From: an uncultured Corynebacterium sp.
GTDB taxonomy: Bacteria; Actinomycetota; Actinomycetes; Mycobacteriales; Mycobacteriaceae
Length of the DNA: 5,497 nucleotides
Assembly: GCF_946221105.1 (NCBI RefSeq)
Contig: NZ_CAMICL010000079.1
Location: 1 to 5,497 of the forward strand
Direction of reading: 5' to 3'
Shown: piece by piece, positions 5,473 to 5,497 of the stretch
Position numbering within the stretch: the stretch's first letter is position 1
Layout: each line of letters opens with the position of its first letter
Notes under the pieces: model-generated
Seen by the model: only the letters and a program-made list of their open reading frames with translations
Databases searched by the model: none
What the model was told of the DNA's origin: nothing
Program-made: the position numbers and the translations under genes

Positions 5473-5491
5473 TCGCGGATTTTCACGGATT
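5473..5491. repeat. Short tandem repeat upstream of the Abi-family gene
   Basis: TCGCGGATT (5473-5481) and TCACGGATT (5483-5491) match at eight of nine bases with a 10-bp period, that is, one helical turn. They lie 35-53 bases upstream of the TTG start, where a regulator could bind. The window ends at 5497, so further copies cannot be seen. A TTGACC on the minus strand (5449-5454) is a possible -35 but lacks a convincing -10. Confidence 0.25.
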
Positions 5492-5497
5492 GACCTG

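Overview
The window most likely comes from the chromosome of a high-GC actinobacterium, probably Corynebacterium. The anchor is a complete gyrB on the minus strand, whose protein has corynebacterial wording, including a long acidic insert between its ATPase and transducer parts. Other support is the GC-rich codon use, a small actinobacterial conserved family next to gyrB, and a TAnnnT -10 box placed for a leaderless transcript. The genus call is from recalled family patterns, not a database search.

Layout, left to right: (1) 1-117 holds no gene I can support, only a nested dyad at 51-110. (2) 118-1068, minus: a two-part protein with an AbiEi-like N-terminal half and a Vsr-like/DUF559-like nuclease-fold C-terminal half, in which one usual acidic position is Met. 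(3) 1069-1276: a divergent intergenic region with a perfect 12-bp palindrome and a near-copy of it 72 bp away. (4) 1277-1693, plus: a small exported protein with a signal peptide and one further hydrophobic helix. (5) 1694-1852: a 3' region ending in a strong intrinsic terminator, followed at once by a leaderless-type promoter. (6) 1853-2287, plus: a conserved actinobacterial protein of unknown function (DUF6918-like). (7) 2288-2354: a stem-loop between convergent genes. (8) 2355-4454, minus: gyrB with GTG start, strong Shine-Dalgarno, a hairpin in its leader and a clear -10. (9) 4608-5438, minus: an Abi-family protein with an RX4H (RNRIAH) motif, visibly poorer in GC than gyrB. (10) 5439-5497: its upstream region, with a short tandem repeat.

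How the parts fit: only gyrB is a clear housekeeping gene. In many actinobacteria gyrB follows dnaA-dnaN-recF and a small DUF721 gene; here the gene directly upstream is an Abi-type, probably defence-related gene instead. A second gene with abortive-infection/nuclease features lies on the other side of gyrB, two genes away. The two Abi-like genes do not form an operon and nothing shows that they act together. I see no rRNA, tRNA, CRISPR array, transposase or clear attachment site.
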